From NCBI RefSeq assembly GCF_011043555.1, contig NZ_JAAKGS010000001.1, positions 1-64,000 on the forward strand: a stretch of DNA of 64,000 nucleotides. The letters run 5' to 3'. The notes under the pieces are model-generated. The model was not told where the DNA came from, made no database searches, and saw nothing but the letters and a program-made list of their open reading frames with translations. Source of the stretch: Sphingobacterium sp. SGR-19 (GTDB lineage Bacteria > Bacteroidota > Bacteroidia > Sphingobacteriales > Sphingobacteriaceae). Position 1 is the first letter of the stretch. Each line of letters opens with the position of its first letter. Below, piece by piece: positions 7,828 to 16,671 of this stretch. The position numbers and the translations under genes were made by a program.

Positions 7828-7964
7828 ATTAATAAATTTGAAATTTAGCGCCTAAATTACAGATTTAATGCAATAAAGAATCCTATTTAATAGGAAAATA
7901 TCAAAACAGTGCAACAATAGGGCTATGTTGACGCTTTTACATTAGGTAAAATGCATTTGTTTGT

Positions 7965-7972
7965 TACTTTTG
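7965..7972 (+). promoter_or_regulatory. -7 promoter box of the ABC exporter gene
   Basis: TACTTTTG matches TAnnTTTG. It lies 18 bp before the ATG at 7990 and inside the longer open frame, which argues for the shorter protein. A convincing -33 element is not visible. Confidence 0.45.
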
Positions 7973-7989
7973 TAGTCTTAATATCGTAC

Positions 7990-9822
7990 ATGAAGACATA
8001 CTTTAGACTGTTATCTTTCGCAAAACCTATCGGGAAATATGCCATTCCGTATATTATTTGTACCATTATTACGGTGGTTTTTGGCACACTTAACCTCGCC
8101 CTGTTAGCCCCTTTATTGCAGGTATTGTTTAAAGGAACAGGGAATGCTGATGTTAACGCCGTAAATACTCCAGCGAAACCAGATGGCTATGATATGGGCG
8201 AATGGTTTATGTATCTGGCGGATAAGCTTTACTATGATATAGGGCCATACGAAGCACTCAAATATGTCTGTATCGTTATTGTCACGTCGGTGTTTATAAG
8301 CAATCTTTTTCGATATTTATCGCAGCGGATAATGGAAAACTTGCGGATACACACTCTTTTAAATTTGCGTAAAGCGGTATTCAACAATGTGATGGATCTC
8401 CATGTGGGTTTTTTTACAAACAGCCGCAAGGGGGATGTGATGTCTAAAATAGCATCGGACGTACAAGTGGTACAGTTTTCTGTAACATCGACCTTACAAG
8501 TTGCCTTTAAAGAACCCTTACAGCTTATAGCCTATATAGTTGTTCTATTTAGTTTTTCTGCCAAATTGACTTTATTTTCAATAGCCGTTATTCCTGTTTC
8601 TGCTTTTTTAATCTCGTTAATCGTAAAAAAATTGCGTGAACAGGCTCGGGAAGCGCAGCAGTCTTACGCGAATATGATATCGTATTTGGATGAAGCACTT
8701 TCAGGTGTGAAAATCATCAAAGCGTTTAACGCCATTCCATTTGTAAAAGACCGCTTTAACGGAGAAAGTGAGCGCTATTCGAAGATACTCCGAAGAATGG
8801 TACGCAGACAACAAATGAGTTCACCTGTTTCCGAATTGCTTGGCGTGGTGATGGTGGCCGTTATATTGTTGTATGGAGGAAACTTAGTGCTAACAGGACA
8901 GGGGGAGCTGTCCGCATCGGAATTTATAGCGTATATCGGTATTTTCTCACAAGTGATGCGTCCGGCAAAAGCTTTGACAGAATCGTTTTCGAGTATCCAT
9001 AATGGCATTGCGGCCGGCGAACGTGTATTAGAACTTATCGACGAACGTAATGCAGTGGTAGATAAACCTGATGCAAAACCCGTACATGGTTTTAACCAGT
9101 CAATAGCGTTTAAGGATGTAAATTTTGCATATGGCGAGAAACAGATTTTGCGCAACATTAATATGGAGATACCGAAGGGCAAGACGATAGCTTTGGTGGG
9201 ACCGTCGGGAGGAGGAAAATCGACATTGGTCGATTTGATTCCCAGGTTTATGGATGTGACTGGCGGGGCGATCTTAGTAGATGACGTCGATGTGCGTGAC
9301 CTTCAACAGGAATCGTTGAGGACACTGATTGGTACTGTAAATCAGGAAACGGTATTGTTCAACGATACCATATTTAATAATATTGCTTTTGCTCAACCGA
9401 ATGCGACCATGGAAGAAGTGGAACATGCGGCACGCATTGCGAATGCGCACGACTTCATCTTGAAAACGGAAAATGGTTACGAAACAAATATCGGTGACCG
9501 CGGAGCTAAATTATCCGGTGGCCAGCGGCAACGTATATGTATCGCCAGGGCAGTGTTGCGGAATCCTCCGATCATGTTATTGGACGAGGCAACCTCAGCA
9601 TTAGATACGGAATCAGAAAAATTAGTGCAGGACTCACTTTATAAACTGATGGAAAATAGAACGACGGTAGTTATTGCCCATCGTTTAAGTACAATCCAAA
9701 ATGCAGATAATATTGTGGTGATTGAGAATGGACAAGTTGTAGAACAAGGGAGTCATCACGATCTAATCGCAAAGGACGGGTTGTATAGACGGTTGATTGA
9801 TATGCAGCAGTTTATTGATTAG
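7990..9822 (+). CDS. MsbA-like ABC exporter, fused permease and ATPase
   Basis: The 610-residue half-transporter has an N-terminal six-helix membrane domain (about residues 15-320) and a C-terminal nucleotide-binding domain. Walker A is GPSGGGKST at about 404, the signature is LSGGQRQR at about 508, and Walker B is MLLDEATSALD. It works as a homodimer that exports a lipid or other hydrophobic substrate from the inner membrane. The MsbA (lipid A flippase) group is the closest fit, but the substrate cannot be fixed from sequence. The frame extends up to 7951. I use MKTYFRLLSFAK at 7990, because the promoter box lies between the two starts. Confidence 0.9.
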   Translation: MKTYFRLLSFAKPIGKYAIPYIICTIITVVFGTLNLALLAPLLQVLFKGTGNADVNAVNTPAKPDGYDMGEWFMYLADKLYYDIGPYEALKYVCIVIVTSVFISNLFRYLSQRIMENLRIHTLLNLRKAVFNNVMDLHVGFFTNSRKGDVMSKIASDVQVVQFSVTSTLQVAFKEPLQLIAYIVVLFSFSAKLTLFSIAVIPVSAFLISLIVKKLREQAREAQQSYANMISYLDEALSGVKIIKAFNAIPFVKDRFNGESERYSKILRRMVRRQQMSSPVSELLGVVMVAVILLYGGNLVLTGQGELSASEFIAYIGIFSQVMRPAKALTESFSSIHNGIAAGERVLELIDERNAVVDKPDAKPVHGFNQSIAFKDVNFAYGEKQILRNINMEIPKGKTIALVGPSGGGKSTLVDLIPRFMDVTGGAILVDDVDVRDLQQESLRTLIGTVNQETVLFNDTIFNNIAFAQPNATMEEVEHAARIANAHDFILKTENGYETNIGDRGAKLSGGQRQRICIARAVLRNPPIMLLDEATSALDTESEKLVQDSLYKLMENRTTVVIAHRLSTIQNADNIVVIENGQVVEQGSHHDLIAKDGLYRRLIDMQQFID

Positions 9823-9827
9823 TCTTT

Positions 9828-9960
9828 TAACTTCTTTTTCCCCGTGAAAAAGAAGCAAAAACCTCGTCGCTTCGAATGTTTTACATTTGGAATAGTACTA
9901 AGGATGAATTTGTACAGTTGTAAAACATTCGGATGCGACTTTTAATGTCAAGGGAGGAAT
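9828..9960 (+). repeat. Palindromic repeat element, copy 1
   Basis: The element starts with a CTTCTTTTT/AAAAAGAAG hairpin (about 9831-9855), which may terminate the ABC gene. A 74-bp palindromic unit follows at 9866-9939. Its arms are about 20 bp (GTCGCTTCGAATGTTTTACA and an imperfect complement) around a 33-bp loop containing TAGTACTAAGGATGA. A tail, AAGGGAGGAATTGTGCAATTG, comes next. The same unit, including most of the loop, recurs at 29527-29665. Confidence 0.75.
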
Positions 9961-10118
9961 TGTGCAATTGTATTATCCCCTCCTTAGCCTTTAAATGCCA
10001 CATGTAAAATTTTGAAATATGTAGAAATAAGATGAATGCACTATCCCTTCCATTCAAAATTTTAAAGTGGCGAGTTTTTTTGTATACTTTTTTTGCGGAA
10101 AAAAAAGTATAAAACAAT
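9961..10118 (-). repeat. Palindromic repeat element, copy 2, opposite orientation
   Basis: Read on the minus strand, this has the same plan as 9828-9960. First comes an ATACTTTTTTT/AAAAAAAGTAT hairpin (about 10082-10112). Next is a 75-bp palindromic unit (9997-10071) with arms around GCCAC-AAAATTTTGAA, then a tail with AAGGAGGGGATAATACAATTG. The arm sequence differs from copy 1, but the architecture and tail match. The two elements meet tail to tail around 9960, filling the whole intergenic space before mqnE. Confidence 0.65.
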
Positions 10119-10138
10119 AAATTTGTTAGGAGGCAGAA

Positions 10139-11332
10139 ATGAACGCAACGGAGAAACTTAATTTTTTAATTCAAGATAAAAACTTAGACACCGAATTAAG
10201 ACGAATCGCCCAAAAGGTGCTTCAAGGTGAGCGGGTGAGTTTTGAGGAAGGCGTTATACTATACCAGCGCGGAGAACTCGGCTATTTAGGTGTGCTCGCT
10301 AATTATATCCGTGAGAAAAAACACGGTGACTATACGTACTTCAACAGAAATTTTCATATCGAGCCCACTAACGTATGTGTGTACGATTGTAAGTTCTGTG
10401 CGTATTCCCGGTTGATTAAAGAGAGGGAGCAGGGATGGGAAATGGATGTTGCGGGTATGATGGATATTGTAAAAAAGTACGACGACGAGCCAGTTACCGA
10501 GGTACATATTACAGGTGGCGTTGTGCCAAAACAGAATCTAGATTTTTATGCCGACTTTTTCCGTCAGTGTAAAGCACACCGCCCTGATTTACATATTAAA
10601 GGGCTTACGCCGGTAGAGTATTACTACATCTTCAAAAAAGCAAAAATGAGCCATTACGATGGTTTGAAATACCTGCAGGAATGTGGTCTTGATTCTATGC
10701 CGGGAGGCGGTGCGGAGATCTTCCATCCGGAAATCCGTGAGAAAATAGCAGGCGACAAGTGTACGGCCGAGCAATGGTTAGACATTCACGAACAAGCGCA
10801 TAGCTTGCACATGCGTACCAACGCTACGATGCTGTATGGACATATTGAAGAATTTTGGCATCGTATAGACCACATGGAGCGATTACGTCAATTGCAGGAC
10901 AAAACCGAAGGTTTCCAAGCATTTATCCCCTTGAAGTTCCGTAATCAAGGTCATCAAATGTCACATGTACCGGAAGTATCGGTTGTGGAAGACTTGCGCA
11001 ACTACGCGGTTGCGCGGATTTATATGGATAATTTTGATCACATCAAAGCTTATTGGGCGATGATTTCCAGAGATACTGCACAACTTTCGTTGGCATTCGG
11101 CGTGGATGATATAGATGGCACATTAGATGATACTACTAAAATCTACTCCATGGCCGGCGCAGAAGAACAACACCCGGCAATGAGCACTCGCCAATTGGTC
11201 GAGCTTATTAAGCAGGTAGGCAGACATCCAATTGAACGCGACACCCTTTATAAAGTAGTAACTGATTATAAAGATGTTGTTTTTGACGATGCAAATAAGC
11301 CAAATTATTATTCGTTACCCGTAGTAGAATAA
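10139..11332 (+). CDS. mqnE: Aminofutalosine synthase (radical SAM)
   Basis: The 397-residue radical SAM enzyme joins the chorismate-derived product of MqnA to SAM, giving 6-amino-6-deoxyfutalosine, in the futalosine route to menaquinone. The cluster-binding motif CVYDCKFC places the cysteines at 80, 84 and 87 (CX3CX2C). FHIEPTNVC and ITGGVVP are conserved in MqnE/MqnC, and the length and N terminus favour MqnE. An AGGAGG sequence lies 7 nt before the ATG, unusually strong for this group. It leads an operon with a histidine phosphatase and mqnA. Confidence 0.93.
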   Translation: MNATEKLNFLIQDKNLDTELRRIAQKVLQGERVSFEEGVILYQRGELGYLGVLANYIREKKHGDYTYFNRNFHIEPTNVCVYDCKFCAYSRLIKEREQGWEMDVAGMMDIVKKYDDEPVTEVHITGGVVPKQNLDFYADFFRQCKAHRPDLHIKGLTPVEYYYIFKKAKMSHYDGLKYLQECGLDSMPGGGAEIFHPEIREKIAGDKCTAEQWLDIHEQAHSLHMRTNATMLYGHIEEFWHRIDHMERLRQLQDKTEGFQAFIPLKFRNQGHQMSHVPEVSVVEDLRNYAVARIYMDNFDHIKAYWAMISRDTAQLSLAFGVDDIDGTLDDTTKIYSMAGAEEQHPAMSTRQLVELIKQVGRHPIERDTLYKVVTDYKDVVFDDANKPNYYSLPVVE

Positions 11333-11342
11333 CCGTTAGACA

Positions 11343-11960
11343 TTGAGAAAGACATTTTATTTTATCCGACACGGACAAACAGATTTAAATTTAAAAGGGA
11401 TTGTGCAGGGGAGAGGTATAGATTCTCCGCTGAATGAAACGGGACATAGGCAAGCACAGGCTTTTTATGAAGCCTTTAACCATGTGCCTTTTGATAAGAT
11501 ATATACATCTACCTTGTTACGGACCAAACAAACCGTTAGGCCCTTTCTTGAACAAGGCATACCGAGTGAGGAATTGGTGGGCCTGGATGAAATTTCATGG
11601 GGGATTTATGAAGGAAAGGAGCAGGATGACACTATTATAACAGGTTTTGAGAAAGTAGTAAATTCTTGGAGAGAGGGAAACTTGGATTTAAGCATCGAGC
11701 AAGGAGAATCTCCGAACCAGCTGGTGGCCCGCCAGCAACAAGCAATATCTTACATGTTGCAACAGCAAGATGAAGAAACGGTTCTGGTGTGTATGCACGG
11801 CCGCGCAATGCGTATCTTGCTCTGTCATTTGACCAATGTTGCCGTATGCCTAATGGATGATTTCCCACATACCAATACAGCCCTGTATGTATTGGAATAT
11901 AATGGTAACTGTTTTGAAATAGTTGATCATTATAACATTAAACATCTAGAAAATCTATAA
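11343..11960 (+). CDS. Histidine phosphatase family protein
   Basis: This 205-residue protein belongs to the phosphoglycerate mutase-like histidine phosphatases. The catalytic RHG is at residues 9-11 (YFIRHGQTDLN), the second arginine site is in LLRTKQT, and the second histidine is in VCMHGRAMR. It starts with TTG, 10 bp after mqnE, and its stop overlaps the mqnA start (TAATG), so it sits inside the menaquinone operon. Its substrate is unknown. Placement suggests a role near menaquinone or chorismate metabolism, but housekeeping phosphatase is equally possible. Confidence 0.85.
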   Translation: MRKTFYFIRHGQTDLNLKGIVQGRGIDSPLNETGHRQAQAFYEAFNHVPFDKIYTSTLLRTKQTVRPFLEQGIPSEELVGLDEISWGIYEGKEQDDTIITGFEKVVNSWREGNLDLSIEQGESPNQLVARQQQAISYMLQQQDEETVLVCMHGRAMRILLCHLTNVAVCLMDDFPHTNTALYVLEYNGNCFEIVDHYNIKHLENL

Positions 11961-12685
11961 TGAATAAAATAGCGATATCTGCTGTTTCTTATACAAACAC
12001 ACTTCCTTTTTTGAATGGTATAAGAAACTCAGACGTGATAAATGCGATAGACCTCTCGGTAGACTACCCCAGTGAGTGTGCGCGGAAGGTAATCGATAAC
12101 GAGGTGGATATGGGGATTATTCCTATTGCCGCTTTAGCTAAGCTCTCTAATTACCATATTATTGGTGATTACTGTATTGGAAGTGATGGTGCAGTAGATT
12201 CTGTGTTTATTTTTTCCAATAAACCGATTGAGGAAATCGAAACGTTGCTGTTGGATAAACAGTCCAGAACCTCCAATGGATTGGCACAAATTCTATTGAA
12301 GCATTATTGGAAAAAAGACGTAGAAATCCTCACAGAAGGACAGGCCGATGCTTATGTATTGATTGGTGATCGCACTTTTGGCAAAAAAAACAAAGTACCC
12401 TTTGCGTACGACTTGGGATATTATTGGAAAGATATGACCGGTTTGCCTTTTGCTTTCGCCGTATGGGTTTCGAATAAGGAATTACCTGAAGATTTTAAAG
12501 AAGCGTTCAACCATGCGCTGGCAATGGGAGTGGAACATCCCGAAGATGTTATCCCAGGACTGCCTGTATACGAGGGTTTTGATTACCACGCGTATTTGAC
12601 CGAGAGCCTTGATTTTCATCTCACTATGGATAAAAGAAAAGCGATTGATCTGTATCTAGAGTTGTATGCTACGCTGAAAACATAA
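11960..12685 (+). CDS. mqnA: Chorismate dehydratase
   Basis: The 241-residue protein belongs to the MqnA family, which has a periplasmic-binding-protein-like fold. It dehydrates chorismate to 3-enolpyruvyl-benzoate, the entry step of the futalosine menaquinone pathway. The typical N terminus IAISAVSYTNTLPFLNGI and the segment VDMGIIPIAAL are present. It is translationally coupled to the preceding phosphatase gene. mqnC and mqnD are not in the window. Confidence 0.92.
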   Translation: MNKIAISAVSYTNTLPFLNGIRNSDVINAIDLSVDYPSECARKVIDNEVDMGIIPIAALAKLSNYHIIGDYCIGSDGAVDSVFIFSNKPIEEIETLLLDKQSRTSNGLAQILLKHYWKKDVEILTEGQADAYVLIGDRTFGKKNKVPFAYDLGYYWKDMTGLPFAFAVWVSNKELPEDFKEAFNHALAMGVEHPEDVIPGLPVYEGFDYHAYLTESLDFHLTMDKRKAIDLYLELYATLKT

Positions 12686-12741
12686 CATATAAAAACTTCA
12701 CTAATTCCCTAGACGGTAAAATCTCAGGTCTCGTTGTGGAT

Positions 12742-13965
12742 TTAAAAAAGTTTAAAGTTTTTAATTCTTTGCGCACTATAGATACCTTTTTTTCCGGAGA
12801 CTACATAGCTAATCAGGCAGGTTATTAAGAAAAACAAGCCGTATTGCCAGCCAAATAACTCTATGGCCATCACTGTACACGCGATGGGTGTTTTTGTGCA
12901 GCCGGCAAACACGGAGACAAAACCGGTAGCGGCTAGGAGCGCCATCGGAAGTGGGATGAAAGGTGCCAAGGCATTGCCTAAGGTAGCGCCAATGAAAAAC
13001 AGCGGCGTAACTTCCCCCCCTTTGAAGCCCGCGCTCAAAGTCAGTGCAGTCAGTCCTATTTTGATAAGGAAATCCGTCGGGGGAAGAGGTTGCTGAAAGG
13101 CGGCAATAATCGTAGAGATACCGAGCCCTATATGTTTTGTGGTTTGTAAAAGAAAGACGGTTAAAATAACTAATATTCCACCAATAAAAGGGCGAAGTAA
13201 TGGTTGCTTTATTTTTTTGAATCCGATGCTGAATATATCGCCGGTATAGCGAAATAGAATGGACGCCAGTCCGAATAAGCTCCCCGCAAGCAACAGGTAA
13301 GCAACGATAGGAAAAGACCAGGAGGGAACTTCTCCGATAGGAGGATAATGGGTATGTAAATCACCGTAGAGCGTGCATACCCAGTTAGAAAGTAAAGCTG
13401 TTGCCAATATAGCAACTATACCTCGCCAGCGTATTTTACCTAGCTGGACCATCTCGATAGCGAAAATGGCACCCGCTAATGGTGTTCCGAAAAGTGAAGC
13501 AAATCCCGACGCTATCCCACATAACAAGAGAATGCGTTTGTCTTGCTTCCCTAGCGGAACGAACTTGTTGAATTGGGCTGCAATAGCGCCTCCATATTGT
13601 ACTGCTGTCCCTTCGCGCCCTGCCGAGCCACCGAAAAGATGGGTCATTAAGGTTGTGAGAATGATCATAGGTGCCATTTTCCCTGGAATTCCTGGAGTCG
13701 TAGGGTTGTAGTATTCTTCCAATAGGAGGTTGTTCCCCTTTTGTGCTCCGCCTCCATATCGTTGATACCACCATACAATACACATGCCGGCAAAAGGTAG
13801 CAAAAGTATGATCCAGCGGTGCGTTTCGCGAAACAGGGTGACTTCATTTAAAGCATACAGAAATGCAGCGGATAGGAGACCTACCAAACCGGAAATAGCA
13901 CATATTAAAAACAACCATTTAAAAAAGAGGCGAATCAAAGGAACTGACTTTATCATCTTTATCAA
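12742..13965 (-). CDS. ClC family chloride channel or H+/Cl- antiporter
   Basis: The 407-residue integral membrane protein has the hallmark ClC selectivity motif GSAGREGTAVQYGG. E118 in GREG is the gating glutamate, although the usual proline after it is threonine. GxFxP-like elements occur as GTPLAGAIFAIE, and later GFKGGEVTPLFFIGA is the second selectivity region. Members move chloride or fluoride across the inner membrane. It is convergent with mqnA and has no obvious operon partner. Whether it is a channel or an exchanger is not decided here. Confidence 0.9.
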   Translation of the reverse strand: MIKMIKSVPLIRLFFKWLFLICAISGLVGLLSAAFLYALNEVTLFRETHRWIILLLPFAGMCIVWWYQRYGGGAQKGNNLLLEEYYNPTTPGIPGKMAPMIILTTLMTHLFGGSAGREGTAVQYGGAIAAQFNKFVPLGKQDKRILLLCGIASGFASLFGTPLAGAIFAIEMVQLGKIRWRGIVAILATALLSNWVCTLYGDLHTHYPPIGEVPSWSFPIVAYLLLAGSLFGLASILFRYTGDIFSIGFKKIKQPLLRPFIGGILVILTVFLLQTTKHIGLGISTIIAAFQQPLPPTDFLIKIGLTALTLSAGFKGGEVTPLFFIGATLGNALAPFIPLPMALLAATGFVSVFAGCTKTPIACTVMAIELFGWQYGLFFLITCLISYVVSGKKGIYSAQRIKNFKLF

Positions 13966-14102
13966 TAACTATCTTGTTTGAAGATTATGCAAATAAAGTA
14001 GACGTCATCAGCTTTTTCGGGCGGTTTAGGGCAGACATCATTGCCAAAAGAGCAAATATAACGGTTTTCTAGTAAACGTGCAAGATGTCCATTTCGGGCG
14101 AG

Positions 14103-14957
14103 CTATTGAATCGATTCCCGGTAGGCAGAGGGCGTAGAACCAGTGATGGATTTAAACATCTTGTGAAAACTGACGAAATTATGAAAACCGGACTCGAAAC
14201 AGATCTCTTTAACGGGTGCGTTGCTTTCCGATAGTAGCTTACAGGCGTGACCTACTCGAAGTTCATTAATAAATTCAATCAGTGTTTTTCCGGTACGCTG
14301 TTTAAAGTAGCGACAAAAGGAGTTAGATGTCATCCCAGCTATATGAGCGATCTCATCAAGATGAATTTTAGACTTGTAATGTAAACGGATATAATCTAGT
14401 ATTTTATTCATACGAAGATAGTCGCCTTGTTGCTGTGGATTCGTGTAGTGGGAACTTACTAATGTAGTCAGCATAGGTAGGGCTGCTGTATAATCGAGAA
14501 TTTCCAGAAGCTTAATGAGTCGTTTGGTAGGCAATTGGTTAGGTATATTTTCGAAGAAATGTACAAGGTTTGGGTTGTTCGATGGAAATAAAATAGCCTG
14601 TTTTGCTAGCCGATAAACCTGCTTAATCCCGATGGCCTCCGGCAATCCAAAAAAATCAGAACCGACAAAATCGGGTTTGAAGTGGATAGCATATATCGTG
14701 GCTACAGTGGATCCATCAGCCTTTAGATATTCTTCATCAAAAAGCCAATAATGCGGTGTTTTAGAGCCTATTAAAACAGTAAAATTATCAGAAAACTGCT
14801 GGATGCAGTCGCCTACAAAGAACGTTCCTTTTCCGTGCTTAATATAAATAAATTCTAATTCTTCATGATAATGCCAGATATTGTTTTGAGGCATATTATC
14901 ATGCCGGACAGCGATTGCACTAAGAGTGGACGAGGTATGATCTAAACGTTGCATCAA
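14103..14957 (-). CDS. AraC family regulator, probable L-fucose regulator
   Basis: The 284-residue protein has an N-terminal cupin-like sensing domain (IWHYHEELEFIYIKHGKGTFFVGD) and a C-terminal double helix-turn-helix of AraC type from about residue 180. The C-terminal part includes IAGMTSNSFCRYFKQRTGKTLIEF and ends near GFHNFVSFHKMFKSITGSTPSAYR. It is divergent from the fucose gene cluster that starts at 15090, with a 132-bp shared intergenic region. That makes it the likely local regulator; sensing of fucose or a pathway intermediate is inferred from position. Confidence 0.88.
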   Translation of the reverse strand: MMQRLDHTSSTLSAIAVRHDNMPQNNIWHYHEELEFIYIKHGKGTFFVGDCIQQFSDNFTVLIGSKTPHYWLFDEEYLKADGSTVATIYAIHFKPDFVGSDFFGLPEAIGIKQVYRLAKQAILFPSNNPNLVHFFENIPNQLPTKRLIKLLEILDYTAALPMLTTLVSSHYTNPQQQGDYLRMNKILDYIRLHYKSKIHLDEIAHIAGMTSNSFCRYFKQRTGKTLIEFINELRVGHACKLLSESNAPVKEICFESGFHNFVSFHKMFKSITGSTPSAYRESIQ

Positions 14958-15089
14958 TAAGATAATTTATTTATTCGTATAGAATGCTTAAATGTACATA
15001 ATCAGTGTTAATATTGGTTAATAAATCGGTAAAATAGTTCAATAATGCTATGGTAATTTATATTAGTTTTACTTTCCAATTCAGTTCCT

Positions 15090-16343
15090 ATGGCACGAGA
15101 AAAGAAATATACACTAGCTATTGCGTTAATAACCTCTTTATTTTTCTTTTGGGGTTTCATCCACAATCTAGATCCAATTCTGATTCCACATTTACGAAAT
15201 GCGTTTAGTTTAACCCATTTCCAGGCGTCTTTGGTGGACTCTGCAGTTTTTATAGCTTATTTTTTATTGGCTATTCCTGCAGGTTATATCATGAAGCGTT
15301 TTGGATATAAGACAGGTATAACAGTGGGATTGCTTGTTTTCGCATTAGGATGTTTCCTTTTCATTCCTGCTGCAAATAAGATCAACTATTATTTCTTTTT
15401 GGGGGCTTTATTTATAGTGTCCTGTGGGCTTGCTATATTGGAAACGGCCGCAAATCCGTATATTACGGTATTAGGTGATCCTGAAAAAGCAACGCAGCGG
15501 CTCAACTTTGCACAATCTTTCAATGGCTTAGCAGCATTTGTTGCACCTATTGTTGGAGGTAAATTTATTCTAACGGAAGAACCAAAGTCTGCTGAAGAGA
15601 TTGCAGCATTGAGTGAGCAGGCAAGAAATGCTTACATCCAAGCGGAAACTGCTTCTGTAAAGGGACCGTATCTTGTGCTGGGATTGATTCTGCTATTGCT
15701 AACCGTTTTCTTCATTTTCACCAAACTGCCCGAAATCAAAGAAAAGGAAGAGGGGGGCGGTTCTAAAGGTGTGTTCGGTTCGCTAAGACACAAAAATGTA
15801 TCTTGGGCAGTAATAGCGCAATTTTTCTATATCGGAGCACAAGTCTGTATATTGAGTTTTTTGGTTATGTACGCAACGGAGGTTTCAGGTGTTGCTCCTA
15901 CGCAAGCAAGTTATTACGCTGGTGTTGCGGGACTTGCCTTTATGCTCGGTAGATTCATTGGAACATTCTTTATGCGATATATAGAACCACTTAAGTTGCT
16001 ATTGATATATGCGTTGGTTTCCATGGGTTTAACGTTATATGTAATTTATGGCAACGGGATAGGAACCTTATATGCTATGATTGCTATTGCTTTTTTTATG
16101 TCTATCATGTTTCCAACTATTTTTGCAGTCGGTGTGGAAGGTATAGGCGCGGATACGAAATCAGCGTCCAGCCTGATTGTTATGTCGATTGTAGGCGGAG
16201 CTGCTTTGCCGCCAGTATTGGGGCTGGTGTCCGACTGGACAGGCGATTTCCAACTGGCATATTATGTCGTGTTTATGTGTTTTGTAATGGTGGCGCTGTT
16301 TGCTTGGAAGAATAGGAATAATAACAAAGAATATACTATATGA
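15090..16343 (+). CDS. fucP: L-fucose:H+ symporter
   Basis: The 417-residue major facilitator transporter has about 12 membrane helices and closely follows the FucP pattern: SLFFFWGFIHNLDPILIPHL near the start, FQASLVDSAVFIAYFLLAIPAGY, and ETAANPYITVLG. It brings L-fucose into the cytoplasm with protons. It opens the catabolic cluster and overlaps the mutarotase start by 4 bases (ATGA), which supports one operon through 21642. Related sugars such as L-galactose or D-arabinose could also be transported. Confidence 0.92.
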   Translation: MAREKKYTLAIALITSLFFFWGFIHNLDPILIPHLRNAFSLTHFQASLVDSAVFIAYFLLAIPAGYIMKRFGYKTGITVGLLVFALGCFLFIPAANKINYYFFLGALFIVSCGLAILETAANPYITVLGDPEKATQRLNFAQSFNGLAAFVAPIVGGKFILTEEPKSAEEIAALSEQARNAYIQAETASVKGPYLVLGLILLLLTVFFIFTKLPEIKEKEEGGGSKGVFGSLRHKNVSWAVIAQFFYIGAQVCILSFLVMYATEVSGVAPTQASYYAGVAGLAFMLGRFIGTFFMRYIEPLKLLLIYALVSMGLTLYVIYGNGIGTLYAMIAIAFFMSIMFPTIFAVGVEGIGADTKSASSLIVMSIVGGAALPPVLGLVSDWTGDFQLAYYVVFMCFVMVALFAWKNRNNNKEYTI

Positions 16344-16669
16344 AGAGATATGCACTTGCACTAGATCTCGTAAACGATCCCGAATTAATAGCAGAATATG
16401 AGGTTTACCACCGAGCTGTATGGCCGGAAATTCGTTCATCGATAAAAGATACAGGTGTTCAGGAGATGGTTATATATCGTTTTGCAAATAGACTATTTAT
16501 GGTTTTAGATGTGAATAATGAGTTCAGTTTCGAAAAGAAAGATGAAATGGACGCAGCTAATCCAAAAGTACAGGAATGGGAAACATTGATGTGGAAATAC
16601 CAGCAAGCTCTACCGGGAGCAAAACCAGGAGAAAAATGGGTGTTGATGGACAAAATTTTTGAATTATAA
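16340..16669 (+). CDS. L-rhamnose/L-fucose mutarotase family protein
   Basis: The 109-residue protein is of the L-rhamnose mutarotase family, with conserved YHRAVWPEIRSSIKDTGVQEM and WETLMWKYQQALPGAKPGEKW. These enzymes interconvert the alpha and beta anomers of a 6-deoxy sugar in the cytoplasm, feeding the right anomer to the next enzyme. The position between fucP and the dehydratase points to L-fucose. It overlaps fucP by 4 bp and is 2 bp from the next gene. Confidence 0.9.
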   Translation: MKRYALALDLVNDPELIAEYEVYHRAVWPEIRSSIKDTGVQEMVIYRFANRLFMVLDVNNEFSFEKKDEMDAANPKVQEWETLMWKYQQALPGAKPGEKWVLMDKIFEL

Positions 16670-16671
16670 GG

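Noticed and set aside
9881..10117. Minus-strand 78-codon frame before mqnE
   Set aside because: It runs across the two palindromic repeat elements and has no protein features.
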